The position numbers and the translations under genes were made by a program. This document shows positions 45,959-54,014 of a DNA stretch of 64,000 nt, one piece after another. Under the pieces are notes generated by a model. It had not been told where the DNA came from. It saw only the letters and a list, made by a program, of their open reading frames with translations, and did no database searches. Position 1 is the stretch's first letter. Each line of letters opens with the position of its first letter. Source of the stretch: Streptomyces sp. NBC_01260 (GTDB lineage: Bacteria > Actinomycetota > Actinomycetes > Streptomycetales > Streptomycetaceae); assembly GCF_036226405.1 (NCBI RefSeq), contig NZ_CP108464.1, positions 7,254,001-7,318,000 on the forward strand, written 5' to 3'.

Positions 45959-46161
45959 GGGAAATTCCCCCCTCGGGTGGGCCGACAAGGCGCCGCGGCC
46001 TCGGCCAAAGCAAGCACTTCCCGTCGCGGATCGGCCGTAACCGCGAGGCGCTCTGCTACTGACCCGTAAACCTGTGGCATTCGTCACATGCCCGCCGCAG
46101 GTGCTCTTCGGCGGCTCCTGCGGCTGTGCCTGGAGGGACTCGGGGCCATAGATTGATCCAT

Positions 46162-46602
46162 ATGGAGGAGCTGGACCGTCAAATCGTGGAGTTGCTCGTC
46201 AAGGACGGGCGGATGAGCTACACCGACCTGGGCAAGGCCACCGGCCTGTCCACCTCGGCCGTTCATCAGCGGGTTCGCAGGCTGGAGCAGCGCGGGGTGA
46301 TCCGCGGCTATGCCGCGGTCGTCGACCCCGAGGCCGTCGGCCTGCCGCTGACCGCGTTCATCTCGGTCAAGCCCTTCGATCCGAGCGCCCCCGACGACAT
46401 CGCGGAGCGGCTCGCGGGTGTCCCGGAGCTGGAGGCGTGCCACAGCGTCGCGGGTGACGAGAATTACATTCTGAAGGTACGGGTCGCGACCCCGCTGGAG
46501 CTTGAGCACCTGCTGACGCGGATCCGTTCGCTCGCCGGTGTCTCCACGCGCACCACGGTCGTCCTCTCCACGCCGTACGAGGCGCGGCCGCCGCAGATCT
46601 GA
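46162..46602 (+). CDS. Lrp/AsnC-family transcriptional regulator
   Basis: The 146-residue protein begins MEELDRQIVELLVKDGRMSY with an AsnC-type HTH (LSTSAVHQRVRRLEQRGVI), followed by a RAM ligand-binding domain (VAGDENYILKVRVATPLELEHLL). It should sense an amino acid. There is no clear ribosome site; TAGATT lies just upstream, so the message may be leaderless. The downstream amidohydrolase is 46 bases away in the same orientation and may be co-transcribed. Confidence 0.9.
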   Translation: MEELDRQIVELLVKDGRMSYTDLGKATGLSTSAVHQRVRRLEQRGVIRGYAAVVDPEAVGLPLTAFISVKPFDPSAPDDIAERLAGVPELEACHSVAGDENYILKVRVATPLELEHLLTRIRSLAGVSTRTTVVLSTPYEARPPQI

Positions 46603-46648
46603 GGGGTCGCGCACGGGGCGGAACCCGGCAGGCGGGAGACTGGTTCCC

Positions 46649-48289
46649 ATGACCGAGAGCACCGCCCCCCAGAGCGAACACCGCACCGTGCTGCTGCGCG
46701 GTGGAGACGTCCACAGCCCCGCCGACCCCTTCGCCACCGCCATGGTGGTCGAACGGGGCCATGTCGCCTGGGTGGGCTCCGAAGGGGCCGCCGACGCCTT
46801 CGCCGGCGGTGTCGACGAGGTGATCGACCTCGACGGGGCGCTGGTCACCCCCGCGTTCACCGACGCCCACGTCCACACCACGTCGACCGGACTGGCCCTC
46901 ACCGGCCTCGACCTCTCCGGTGCCCGCACCCTGGACGAGGCCCTCTCTCTCGTACGGACGTACGTGGCGGCGCACCCCGGCGACCGCGTGGTCCTGGGGC
47001 ACGGCTGGGACGCCACGCGCTGGCCCGGGCAGCGTCCGCCCTCGCGCACCGAGCTCGATGCGGCGGCCGGCGGCCGGCCGGTCTACCTGCCCCGGATCGA
47101 CGTGCACTCGGCGGTCGCCAGTACCGCGCTGCTGGACCTGGTGCCCGCAATCACCTCAATGCCCGGCTACCACCCGCAGGCACCGTTGACCGCCGCCGCC
47201 CACCACGCGGTGCGTTCGGCCGCCCACGGCGCCGTCTCGCCGCGGCAGCGCGCCGACGCCCAGCGCGCCGCGCTGCACCACGCCGCGTCCCTGGGCATCG
47301 GTACGGTCCACGAGTGCGGCGGCCCCGACATCTCCGACGAGGAGGACTTCACAGCGCTGCTGAAGCTCGCCGCGGGGCAGCACGGACCGCGGGTCTTCGG
47401 CTACTGGGCCGAACAGGTCGCCGACGAGAAGGACGCCCGGCGCATCCGGGAGCTCGGCGCGGTGGGCGCGGCCGGGGACCTCTTCGTCGACGGCTCGCTC
47501 GGCTCGCACACCGCCTGCCTCCACGAGCCGTACGCCGACGCCCCGCTTTCCGGCACCGCGCATCTGGACGCCGAGCAGATCGCGGCCCATGTCGCGGCCT
47601 GCACCGAGGCCGGGTTGCAGGCGGGCTTCCACGCCATCGGCGACGCCGCGCTCCACGCCGTCGTCGAGGGCGTCAGGGCAGCCGCCGAGAAGGTGGGCCT
47701 GGGCCGGGTGCGGGCCGCCAGGCACCGGATCGAGCACGCCGAGATGCTCACCCCCGAGACCGTCGCCGCTTTCGCGGAACTGGGGCTCACCGCCTCGGTC
47801 CAGCCCGCCTTCGATGCCGCCTGGGGCGGTGAGGAGGGCATGTACGCCCAGCGGCTGGGTGCCGGGCGGGTGAGGACCCTGAACCCGTACGCGGCCCTCC
47901 TGCGGGCCGGTGTGCCCCTCGCCTTCGGCTCCGACAGTCCGGTGACCCCGCTGGACCCGTGGGGGACGGTGCGGGCCGCCGCGTTCCACCGGACGCCTGA
48001 GCACCGGATCTCCGTACGGGCGGGCTTCACCGCCCACACCAGGGGCGGCTGGCGGGCCGTCGGCCGCGACGACGCGGGCACGCTGGTGCCGGGCGCCCCG
48101 GCCGACTACGCGGTCTGGCGCACCGAGGAACTGGTGGTCCAGGCCCCGGACGACCGGGTCGCCCGCTGGTCGACCGACCCCAGGTCGGGAACGCCCGGAC
48201 TGCCGGACCTCAGCCCTGGGGCCGAACTCCCGGTCTGCCTGCGCACGGTCGTGTTCGGACAAACTGTCTACGTACGACCGAACGAGTGA
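46649..48289 (+). CDS. Amidohydrolase 3 family protein (YtcJ-like)
   Basis: The 546-residue metal-dependent hydrolase carries the HxH motif in AFTDAHVHTTSTG (residues ~66-78), RIDVHSA, HAIGDAALHAVVEG and RIEHAEML for the metal-binding histidines, and FGSDSPVTPLDP with the final Asp. YtcJ-type enzymes are amidohydrolase 3 proteins with no agreed substrate. The start follows GGCGGGAG. Two HTH-linked genes precede it. It is cytoplasmic, as no signal peptide is seen. Confidence 0.88.
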   Translation: MTESTAPQSEHRTVLLRGGDVHSPADPFATAMVVERGHVAWVGSEGAADAFAGGVDEVIDLDGALVTPAFTDAHVHTTSTGLALTGLDLSGARTLDEALSLVRTYVAAHPGDRVVLGHGWDATRWPGQRPPSRTELDAAAGGRPVYLPRIDVHSAVASTALLDLVPAITSMPGYHPQAPLTAAAHHAVRSAAHGAVSPRQRADAQRAALHHAASLGIGTVHECGGPDISDEEDFTALLKLAAGQHGPRVFGYWAEQVADEKDARRIRELGAVGAAGDLFVDGSLGSHTACLHEPYADAPLSGTAHLDAEQIAAHVAACTEAGLQAGFHAIGDAALHAVVEGVRAAAEKVGLGRVRAARHRIEHAEMLTPETVAAFAELGLTASVQPAFDAAWGGEEGMYAQRLGAGRVRTLNPYAALLRAGVPLAFGSDSPVTPLDPWGTVRAAAFHRTPEHRISVRAGFTAHTRGGWRAVGRDDAGTLVPGAPADYAVWRTEELVVQAPDDRVARWSTDPRSGTPGLPDLSPGAELPVCLRTVVFGQTVYVRPNE

Positions 48290-48817
48290 CGTGCGGACAT
48301 TTCGTACCGCCGATCGAAGGTGCCCCGGTTCTCCCGCGACCTGGGGATCTCCGGTACTGACCAGGCAAGTTCGGTAAACGATGCAGGTCAGGCAACTATT
48401 GACAGAATGCGCCCACCGGCCGGTAGGTTCGGCCGAGTCCACCACAGGACGTCCGACCGGTTAAACCTCCACGCAGTCGTCGAACGCCGCTGGGTCATGG
48501 GGTGGTGTGCCGCACCGGCGCACCACCGCTGACAGCCAGGTTCAGCGCCCGCGCCTCGGGGGCGAGGGAAGGTTTCAGCCGGACGGAGGGTGCGACCCGG
48601 GTGGGGCCCGGACGTTCAGTAGACAACGGCTCTAGGTCGACCCGCAGCCGGCGGGTCCCAGGTCGGCCCGAAGGACGCCGGGCCCCGATCCGCAGTTCTG
48701 TCCGTACTTCCGCTCTTCTGTCCGCCGTCGCGCCCCGAGCCGTCCCGACCGGGTCGGTCTGCGGCCCCGTCGCGCTGGATATGGTGTGCATCTGCGTACG
48801 GACTTAAGGGGCAGTAA
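48290..48817. other. Intergenic region upstream of the mannosyltransferase
   Basis: No gene is supported in these ~530 bases. TTGACA at 48399-48404 and TAGGTT at 48424-48429, with a 19-base spacer, form a promoter-like pair pointing at the glycosyltransferase. Their distance to the start is long (~390 bases), so an additional promoter is likely. No repeat is seen. Confidence 0.45.
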
Positions 48818-49585
48818 GTGAACGACGGCGGTCAGAGGCGATACGGCCCGCTCGGCAGAACCTTGGTGATCATTCCGACCTACAACGAGGCCGAGAACAT
48901 CAAGCCGATCGTCAGCCGGGTGCGCGCCGCCGTACCGGAGGCCGACATCCTGGTCGCCGACGACAACAGCCCCGACGGCACCGGCAAGCTGGCCGACGAG
49001 CTGGCCTCCGCCGACGACCGGGTCCATGTGCTGCACCGGCAGGGCAAGGAAGGGCTCGGCGCGGCCTATCTCGCCGGCTTCCGCTGGGGGATGGACCACG
49101 ACTACGGCGTGCTCGTCGAGATGGACGCGGACGGCTCCCACCAGCCCGAGGAGCTGCCCCGGCTGCTCACCGCCCTCAAGGGCGCCGACCTGGTGCTGGG
49201 CTCCCGCTGGGTCCCGGGCGGGCGCGTGGTCAACTGGCCCAAGTCCCGCGAGATGATCTCCCGCGGCGGCAGCACCTACTCGCGGCTGATGCTCGGACTC
49301 CGGACGAGAGACGTCACCGGCGGATACCGGGCGTTCCGCACGGAGACCCTGCAGGGGATCGGCCTGGAGGAGGTCGCCTCGCAGGGCTACTGCTTCCAGG
49401 TGGACCTGGCGCGCCGCGCGATCGAGGCCGGCTACCACGTCGTGGAGGTCCCGATCACGTTCGTGGACCGGGAGATCGGTGACTCCAAGATGAGCCGGGA
49501 CATCCTCGTCGAGGCGCTCTGGCGGGTGACCGCCTGGGGTGTCACCACCCGTACGAACCGGGCGCTCGGACGCCGGACGCCCTGA
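48818..49585 (+). CDS. Polyprenol-phosphate mannosyltransferase (Ppm1/Dpm1 type)
   Basis: The 255-residue family-2 glycosyltransferase opens LVIIPTYNEAENI and carries VADDNSPDGT and the metal-binding VEMDADGSHQPEEL, all characteristic of dolichol/polyprenol-phosphate mannose synthases. It transfers mannose from GDP-mannose to polyprenyl phosphate on the inner membrane face, supplying protein O-mannosylation in streptomycetes. It lacks membrane helices. The GTG start follows AAGGGGCAG. FxsA lies 66 bases downstream, same strand. Confidence 0.92.
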   Translation: MNDGGQRRYGPLGRTLVIIPTYNEAENIKPIVSRVRAAVPEADILVADDNSPDGTGKLADELASADDRVHVLHRQGKEGLGAAYLAGFRWGMDHDYGVLVEMDADGSHQPEELPRLLTALKGADLVLGSRWVPGGRVVNWPKSREMISRGGSTYSRLMLGLRTRDVTGGYRAFRTETLQGIGLEEVASQGYCFQVDLARRAIEAGYHVVEVPITFVDREIGDSKMSRDILVEALWRVTAWGVTTRTNRALGRRTP

Positions 49586-49651
49586 AGCCTCCGGCCAGGT
49601 GATCCTCACCCCCTTACGGCGCCCGGACCCGTGGCCAGGCACACTGGGGGC

Positions 49652-50227
49652 ATGACGACCGGCACACCGCCCCCGACCGCCCGTCGGCGCTCGCGCGCCC
49701 GGACCCTCGTACCTCTCGCCATGGCCGCCTGGGCGGTGCTGGAGATCTGGCTGCTCATCGTGGTGGCGGACGTGGCGGGCGCTTTCACCGTCCTGCTGCT
49801 CCTGGCCGCGGGTGTCGTGCTCGGAGCCGTGGTGATGAAGGCGGCCGGCCGCCGCGCCTTCCGCAATCTCACCGAGACGCTCCAGCAGATGCCGGGACAG
49901 CCGGGCGCCGACGGCTCCTCGCCCGCTCCTGCGAGCAGCAGGGGCAACGGCTTCCTGATGCTCGGCGGGCTGCTGATCATGATTCCGGGGATGATCTCGG
50001 ACGTCGCCGGACTGCTGCTCCTGGTGCCGCCGGTCCGGTCGGCGCTCAGCAGGTACGCGGAGCGCTCGCTGGAACGCCGAATGCGCGTGGCGGCCCCCGG
50101 TGGCCTCTCGGACGCCTTCCAGCAGGCCCGTATGCACAGGCCCGACGGAAAGGTCGTCCAGGGCGAGGTAATCCGCGACGACCCCTCCCACCCCGACGAG
50201 AACCCCCGCCCGCCCCTGACGCCGTAG
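49652..50227 (+). CDS. fxsA: FxsA-family membrane protein
   Basis: The 191-residue protein has hydrophobic stretches at ~28-65 (TLVPLAMAAWAVLEIWLLIVV; LLLLAAGVVLGAVVMKA) and ~108-135 (GFLMLGGLLIMIPGMISDVAGLLLLVPPVR), the FxsA/YtzA signature. FxsA in E. coli binds a phage exclusion protein, but its own role is unclear. The start at MTTGTPP fits, although no strong ribosome site precedes it. It follows the mannosyltransferase and ends before the bidirectional hairpin. Confidence 0.9.
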   Translation: MTTGTPPPTARRRSRARTLVPLAMAAWAVLEIWLLIVVADVAGAFTVLLLLAAGVVLGAVVMKAAGRRAFRNLTETLQQMPGQPGADGSSPAPASSRGNGFLMLGGLLIMIPGMISDVAGLLLLVPPVRSALSRYAERSLERRMRVAAPGGLSDAFQQARMHRPDGKVVQGEVIRDDPSHPDENPRPPLTP

Positions 50228-50350
50228 CCCGAACGCGGCCCCGCCCCGCCGAGTCGAGTCCGTCCGCGATTGAGGACACCTCGGACGTCGGTCCGGGGGA
50301 GGCCTCTCGTGCACCTGCCCCCCGACGCAGCCGGCCGTCAAGGCCCACGC

Positions 50351-50399
50351 ACAGAGCCGCGGGCCTCGACACACAGTGTGTCGAGGCCCGCGGCTCTGT
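50351..50399. terminator. 24-bp palindromic bidirectional terminator
   Basis: Positions 50351-50374 and 50376-50399 are perfect complements (ACAGAGCCGCGGGCCTCGAC onward) with one base at the centre. They lie between the convergent fxsA and rbpA genes and can stop transcription from both. Confidence 0.92.
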
Positions 50400-50419
50400 C
50401 TCAGGGCTGTGCTACGCGG

Positions 50420-50794
50420 TCAGGCAGACTTCCTGCTGTCCCGCGGATGCACGGCAATATTCATGGCTCCGGAGCGCAGAACCGCCAGCCTCTCGGCCAG
50501 CACCTCCTCCAGCTCCTCGCGTGTGCGCCGCTCCATGAGCATGTCCCAGTGCGTACGCGCAGGCTTGCCCTTCTTCTCCTCGGGGCCATCCCCGTCCACC
50601 AGGAGTGCCTGGGCGCCACACGCCTTGCACTCCCACTCCGGCGGAATTTCCGCCTCTACCGAGAACGGCATCTCAAATCGATGTCCGTTCTGGCATGCGT
50701 ACTCCACCGCCTGGCGCGGGGCCAGATCGATGCCGCGGTCCGTCTCGTAGCTGGTAACCACAAGTCGCGTGCCGCGGAGAGCTCGCTCACTCAT
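50420..50794 (-). CDS. rbpA: RNA polymerase-binding protein RbpA
   Basis: The 124-residue protein matches RbpA throughout, with MSERALRGTRLVVTSYETDR, the zinc-ligand residues Cys34, His38, Cys56 and Cys59 (YACQNGHRFE, ECKACGA), the basic linker EEKKGKPARTHWDMLMERR and the sigma-interacting tail. It binds RNA polymerase and the principal sigma factor and stimulates promoter opening. A SigR-type promoter lies upstream, as known for the S. coelicolor gene, linking it to thiol-oxidative stress. Confidence 0.97.
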   Translation of the reverse strand: MSERALRGTRLVVTSYETDRGIDLAPRQAVEYACQNGHRFEMPFSVEAEIPPEWECKACGAQALLVDGDGPEEKKGKPARTHWDMLMERRTREELEEVLAERLAVLRSGAMNIAVHPRDSRKSA

Positions 50795-50856
50795 GAATCG
50801 TGCCTCCCGGGCTTGTCGCCCACAGGACAGGTGTCGCTGTCGTCGTCATCCGGCTC

Positions 50857-50883
50857 AACGTCCGGTCGGCGGCAAAGATTCCC
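50857..50883 (-). promoter_or_regulatory. SigR-type promoter of rbpA
   Basis: On the minus strand GGGAAT (50883-50878) is followed after 18 bases by GTT (50859-50857), matching the SigR consensus GGAAT-N18-GTT. The predicted transcription start gives a leader of about 55 bases before rbpA. Confidence 0.8.
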
Positions 50884-51069
50884 GTTTCCGGTCATGCGTC
50901 GCCCGTCGTGCCGCTGAGTATTCAGGTTTGCCAGGGTTCAAGTACCCGCCAACGCCCGGTTTGTCACATATGGCAGAAGTTGTCACCCAACAGTTTGGAT
51001 TCTTCCACTGGCGGTAACGGTCCTCCGGGCAGGCCAAAGGCGTACACTACCGGCCTTTTACTTCAACGT

Positions 51070-52443
51070 CTAAATCCGTTCGGGAACGGGGTTCCCGGCC
51101 GCCGCCACGGCCTGCCGGACCGGCACCCTCGCGAGCAGCACGGAACCGACCACGAAGAAGATCACCAACGAGATGATCGCATCCCGATAACTGCCGGTCA
51201 GCTGGTACGCGAGCCCGAACACCAGCGGCCCCAGCCAGCTCAGCCCGCGGTCGCTCATCTCGTACGCCGAGAAGTACTCGGCCTCCTTGCCGCGCGGCAC
51301 CAGATGCGAGTAGAGCGAGCGGGACAGGGCCTGACTGCCGCCGAGAACCAGGCCGATCGCCGCGGCCAGCGCGTAGAAGAACACCGGTGCGTCGGCCGGC
51401 AGGAAGTACCCGGCGACGAGAATCAGCGTCCAGACGACCAGGGACGCGAGGATCGTGTGCTTCGCGCCGTACACCCGGGCCAGCCGGCCCATCCCCAGCG
51501 CTCCGGCCACCGCGAGTATCTGGACCAGCAGCACGGCTGTGATCAGCGTCGTCTGGTCGAGGCCCAGCTCCTCGGAGCCGTACACCGAGGCCTGCGAGAT
51601 CACCGTCTGCACGCCGTCGTTGTAGACGAGGTAGGCCAGCAGGAAGGAGAGGGTGAGTGGATGGCGGCGCATGTCGCGCAGGGTCGCCATCAGCTGCCGC
51701 CATCCGGACCCGACCGCTCCGTGGCCGCCCGGCGCCACCCGCCGGTCGCGCAGCCGGCGCAGCGGTACGACGGTGAAGGCGCCCCACCAGACGCCGGCCG
51801 AGGCCAGGCAGATCCGGACGGCGTCCGACTCGGAGAGGCCGAAGGAGTCGTGGCCCGTGTAGAGGATCAGGTTGAGGACGAGGACCAGCGCCCCCGACGT
51901 GTAGCCGAAGGCCCAGCCGCGTGAGGAGACCGCGTCGCGTTCGTCGGGTTCCGCGATCTGCGGCAGATAGGCGTTGTAGAGGACCATCGACACGGATATC
52001 GCGGCATTCGCCACGATGAGCAGGAAGGCGCCGAGCAGATAGCGGGTGCCGTCCAGGAAGAACATTCCGGCGGTCGCGGTGGCGCCCACGTAGGCGGCCG
52101 CCGCCAGCAGCGGCTTCTTGCGGCCCGAGCGGTCGGCGGCGGCGCCGACGACCGGCATCAGGATCACCGCGACGATCACGGACGCCGAGACCGCGTAGGC
52201 GAACAGCGATCCGGCGCGGACCGGGATGCCGAGCGGATGGACGAAGCCGTCGGCGTCGGCGGCTGCCTTGGCGATCGACGTCAGATACGGCCCGAGGAAC
52301 ACCGTGAGGACGCTCGTCGAGTAGACGGAGCAGGCGAAGTCGTAGAAGTACCAGCCGCGCTGCTCGCGCCGCCGCTCGCCGGGGTCGGCCTCCCCGGCAT
52401 TACCCTCCGCCGGTTCGGCGGTGTCCGCGGTCTCGGCGCTCAT
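51070..52443 (-). CDS. MFS transporter, UMF1/Atg22-like
   Basis: A 457-residue protein with about twelve hydrophobic segments. The opening GWYFYDFACSVYSTSVLTVF and the loop VVGAAADRSGRKKP are typical of the UMF1 family (Atg22-related), which exports small metabolites. It ends with the DRGLSWLGPLVFGLAYQLTG segment. It is followed on the same strand, 45 bases away, by the GDPD gene. No substrate is known. Confidence 0.9.
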   Translation of the reverse strand: MSAETADTAEPAEGNAGEADPGERRREQRGWYFYDFACSVYSTSVLTVFLGPYLTSIAKAAADADGFVHPLGIPVRAGSLFAYAVSASVIVAVILMPVVGAAADRSGRKKPLLAAAAYVGATATAGMFFLDGTRYLLGAFLLIVANAAISVSMVLYNAYLPQIAEPDERDAVSSRGWAFGYTSGALVLVLNLILYTGHDSFGLSESDAVRICLASAGVWWGAFTVVPLRRLRDRRVAPGGHGAVGSGWRQLMATLRDMRRHPLTLSFLLAYLVYNDGVQTVISQASVYGSEELGLDQTTLITAVLLVQILAVAGALGMGRLARVYGAKHTILASLVVWTLILVAGYFLPADAPVFFYALAAAIGLVLGGSQALSRSLYSHLVPRGKEAEYFSAYEMSDRGLSWLGPLVFGLAYQLTGSYRDAIISLVIFFVVGSVLLARVPVRQAVAAAGNPVPERI

Positions 52444-52488
52444 TGCGCACCCCTCGTCTCTCCCCGTGGAGACGTCACCGGGCCGGCG

Positions 52489-53253
52489 TCAGGCCCAGGC
52501 CCCCCGCTCGCTCAGCACCGTACGCAGCGTCTCGATGTGATCGGTCATGATGCCATCCACGCCGAGGTCCAGGAGCGCTGCCATCCGCTCCGGTTCGTTC
52601 ACCGTCCAGACGTGCACCTGGAGCCCCCGCGCGTGCGCCTCCCGCACGAAGCGCCGGTCCACGACCCGGACGCCGCCCTGGCTCTCCGGCACCTGTGCGC
52701 ACACCGCTCCGGCGCGCAGCGCCGCCGGGATGCCGTACGAGCGCAGCCGCAGGCCCAGGACACCGCGCACTCCGTAGGAGGTGGCCAGCCGGGGGCCCGC
52801 CAGGCGGTGCGCCCTGGCGACCCTGGTCTCGGAGAAGGAGCCGACGCACACCCGGTCCCAGGCATCCGTCCGGCGGATCAGGTCCACCAGCGGCTCAAGG
52901 GCCGGCCCGGCCTTGATGTCCACGTTCCAGCGGGCCTCCGGGAACGTCTCCAGCAGCTCCTCGAACAGTGGCAGCGGTTCACGGCCCGCCACCCGGGCCT
53001 GCCGTATCTCGCTCCACGGCAGCTCCGACATCCGCCCCCTGGCATCCGTCACCCGGTCCAGCGTGGCGTCGTGGAAGGCGACCAGCCGGCCGTCCGCCGA
53101 GGCGTGCACATCGGTCTCGAAGTAGCGGTACCCGGCGTCGGCGGCCCGGCGGAACGCGGCCGCCGTGTTCTCGATCCCGCCCGCCGCCCCGCCCCGGTGG
53201 GCGAACGCGAGCGGGGCGGGGTGGTCCAGATAGGGATGGCGTACGGAAGTCAC
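52489..53253 (-). CDS. Glycerophosphodiester phosphodiesterase
   Basis: The 254-residue enzyme has GDPD motifs: AFAHRGGAAGGIENT (catalytic His-Arg and Glu-Asn), YFETDVHASADGRLVAFHDATL (metal Glu/Asp and catalytic His) and WNVDIKAGPALEPL. It hydrolyses deacylated phospholipids to glycerol-3-phosphate. No signal peptide is seen. Its GTG start overlaps the end of the yczE-like gene, so the two are coupled. Confidence 0.92.
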   Translation of the reverse strand: MTSVRHPYLDHPAPLAFAHRGGAAGGIENTAAAFRRAADAGYRYFETDVHASADGRLVAFHDATLDRVTDARGRMSELPWSEIRQARVAGREPLPLFEELLETFPEARWNVDIKAGPALEPLVDLIRRTDAWDRVCVGSFSETRVARAHRLAGPRLATSYGVRGVLGLRLRSYGIPAALRAGAVCAQVPESQGGVRVVDRRFVREAHARGLQVHVWTVNEPERMAALLDLGVDGIMTDHIETLRTVLSERGAWA

Positions 53254-53912
53254 TGCGGCAGTATGGCCTGCCCGGATGCCGGGGCGGTGACCGTGGTGCC
53301 GCCGTTGTCCGAGATCGCGAAGAAGCGCAGGAAGAACTGGGCGAGCGGGCCGATCGCCAGGGCGTAGAGGACCGTGCCGACGCCGAGGGAACCGCCGAGC
53401 AGGAATCCGGTCACCACGACCGCCACCTCGATCGCCGTGCGGACCAGCCGGATGGAGCGGCCGGTGCGCCGGTGCAGCCCGGTCATGAGCCCGTCGCGCG
53501 GCCCGGGGCCGAACCGGGCCGCGATGTACAGCCCCGTCGCGACTCCGTTCAGGACGATGCCCGCCACCATCACCCCGGCCTGCGCGGCGAGCCCGTGCAC
53601 ATCGGGGACGAGCGCCAGCGTGCCGTCCATCGCGATCCCCACCGCGAAGACATTGGAGACGGTGCCCAGCCCCGGCCGCTGCCGGAGCGGTATCCACAGG
53701 AGCAGCACGATCGCGCCGATGATGATCGAGACGACGCCGATGGTGATCCCGGTGCGTTCGGCGAGCCCCTGGTGGAGCACCCCCCACGGCTCCAGACCGA
53801 GCCCGGCGACGACCAGCAGCGCCGAACTCGCCCCGTACAGCGCCAGACCTGTGTACAGCTGGATCAGCCGTCGGGTGAGGTGCGTTCCGCGCGGGGCGGT
53901 GGTGGTGGACAA
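53250..53912 (-). CDS. YczE/YitT-like membrane protein
   Basis: A 220-residue protein with about five hydrophobic segments. The text GLGLEPWGVLHQGLAERTGI, VGVVSIIIGAIVLLLWIPLR and GPGPRDGLMTGLHRRTGRSI matches the YczE family of membrane proteins. In many actinobacteria and bacilli this family is paired with a divergent MocR regulator, as here. Function is unknown. Start follows GGGGGCACCACTT; the stop overlaps the GDPD start (GTGA). Confidence 0.88.
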   Translation of the reverse strand: MSTTTAPRGTHLTRRLIQLYTGLALYGASSALLVVAGLGLEPWGVLHQGLAERTGITIGVVSIIIGAIVLLLWIPLRQRPGLGTVSNVFAVGIAMDGTLALVPDVHGLAAQAGVMVAGIVLNGVATGLYIAARFGPGPRDGLMTGLHRRTGRSIRLVRTAIEVAVVVTGFLLGGSLGVGTVLYALAIGPLAQFFLRFFAISDNGGTTVTAPASGQAILPQ

Positions 53913-53966
53913 GTGGTGCCCCCTGGTGTGGTGGTAGTGGACTGCTGCGTGTCACTCTGTGGCAGG

Positions 53967-53993
53967 GGATTGGCTGCCGACCATGGCCAATCC
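53967..53993. promoter_or_regulatory. Candidate MocR operator between yczE and regulator
   Basis: GGATTGGC (53967-53974) and GCCAATCC (53986-53993) form a perfect 8-bp inverted repeat with an 11-base spacer in the 102-base divergent promoter space. It is well placed for the adjacent MocR regulator. Confidence 0.6.
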
Positions 53994-54014
53994 GAGGAAG
54001 GTGGACTGATTCTC

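Noticed and set aside
52968..54014. Extension of the MocR frame upstream
   Set aside because: It lies over the GDPD and yczE genes on the other strand; GTG at 54015 is the supported start.
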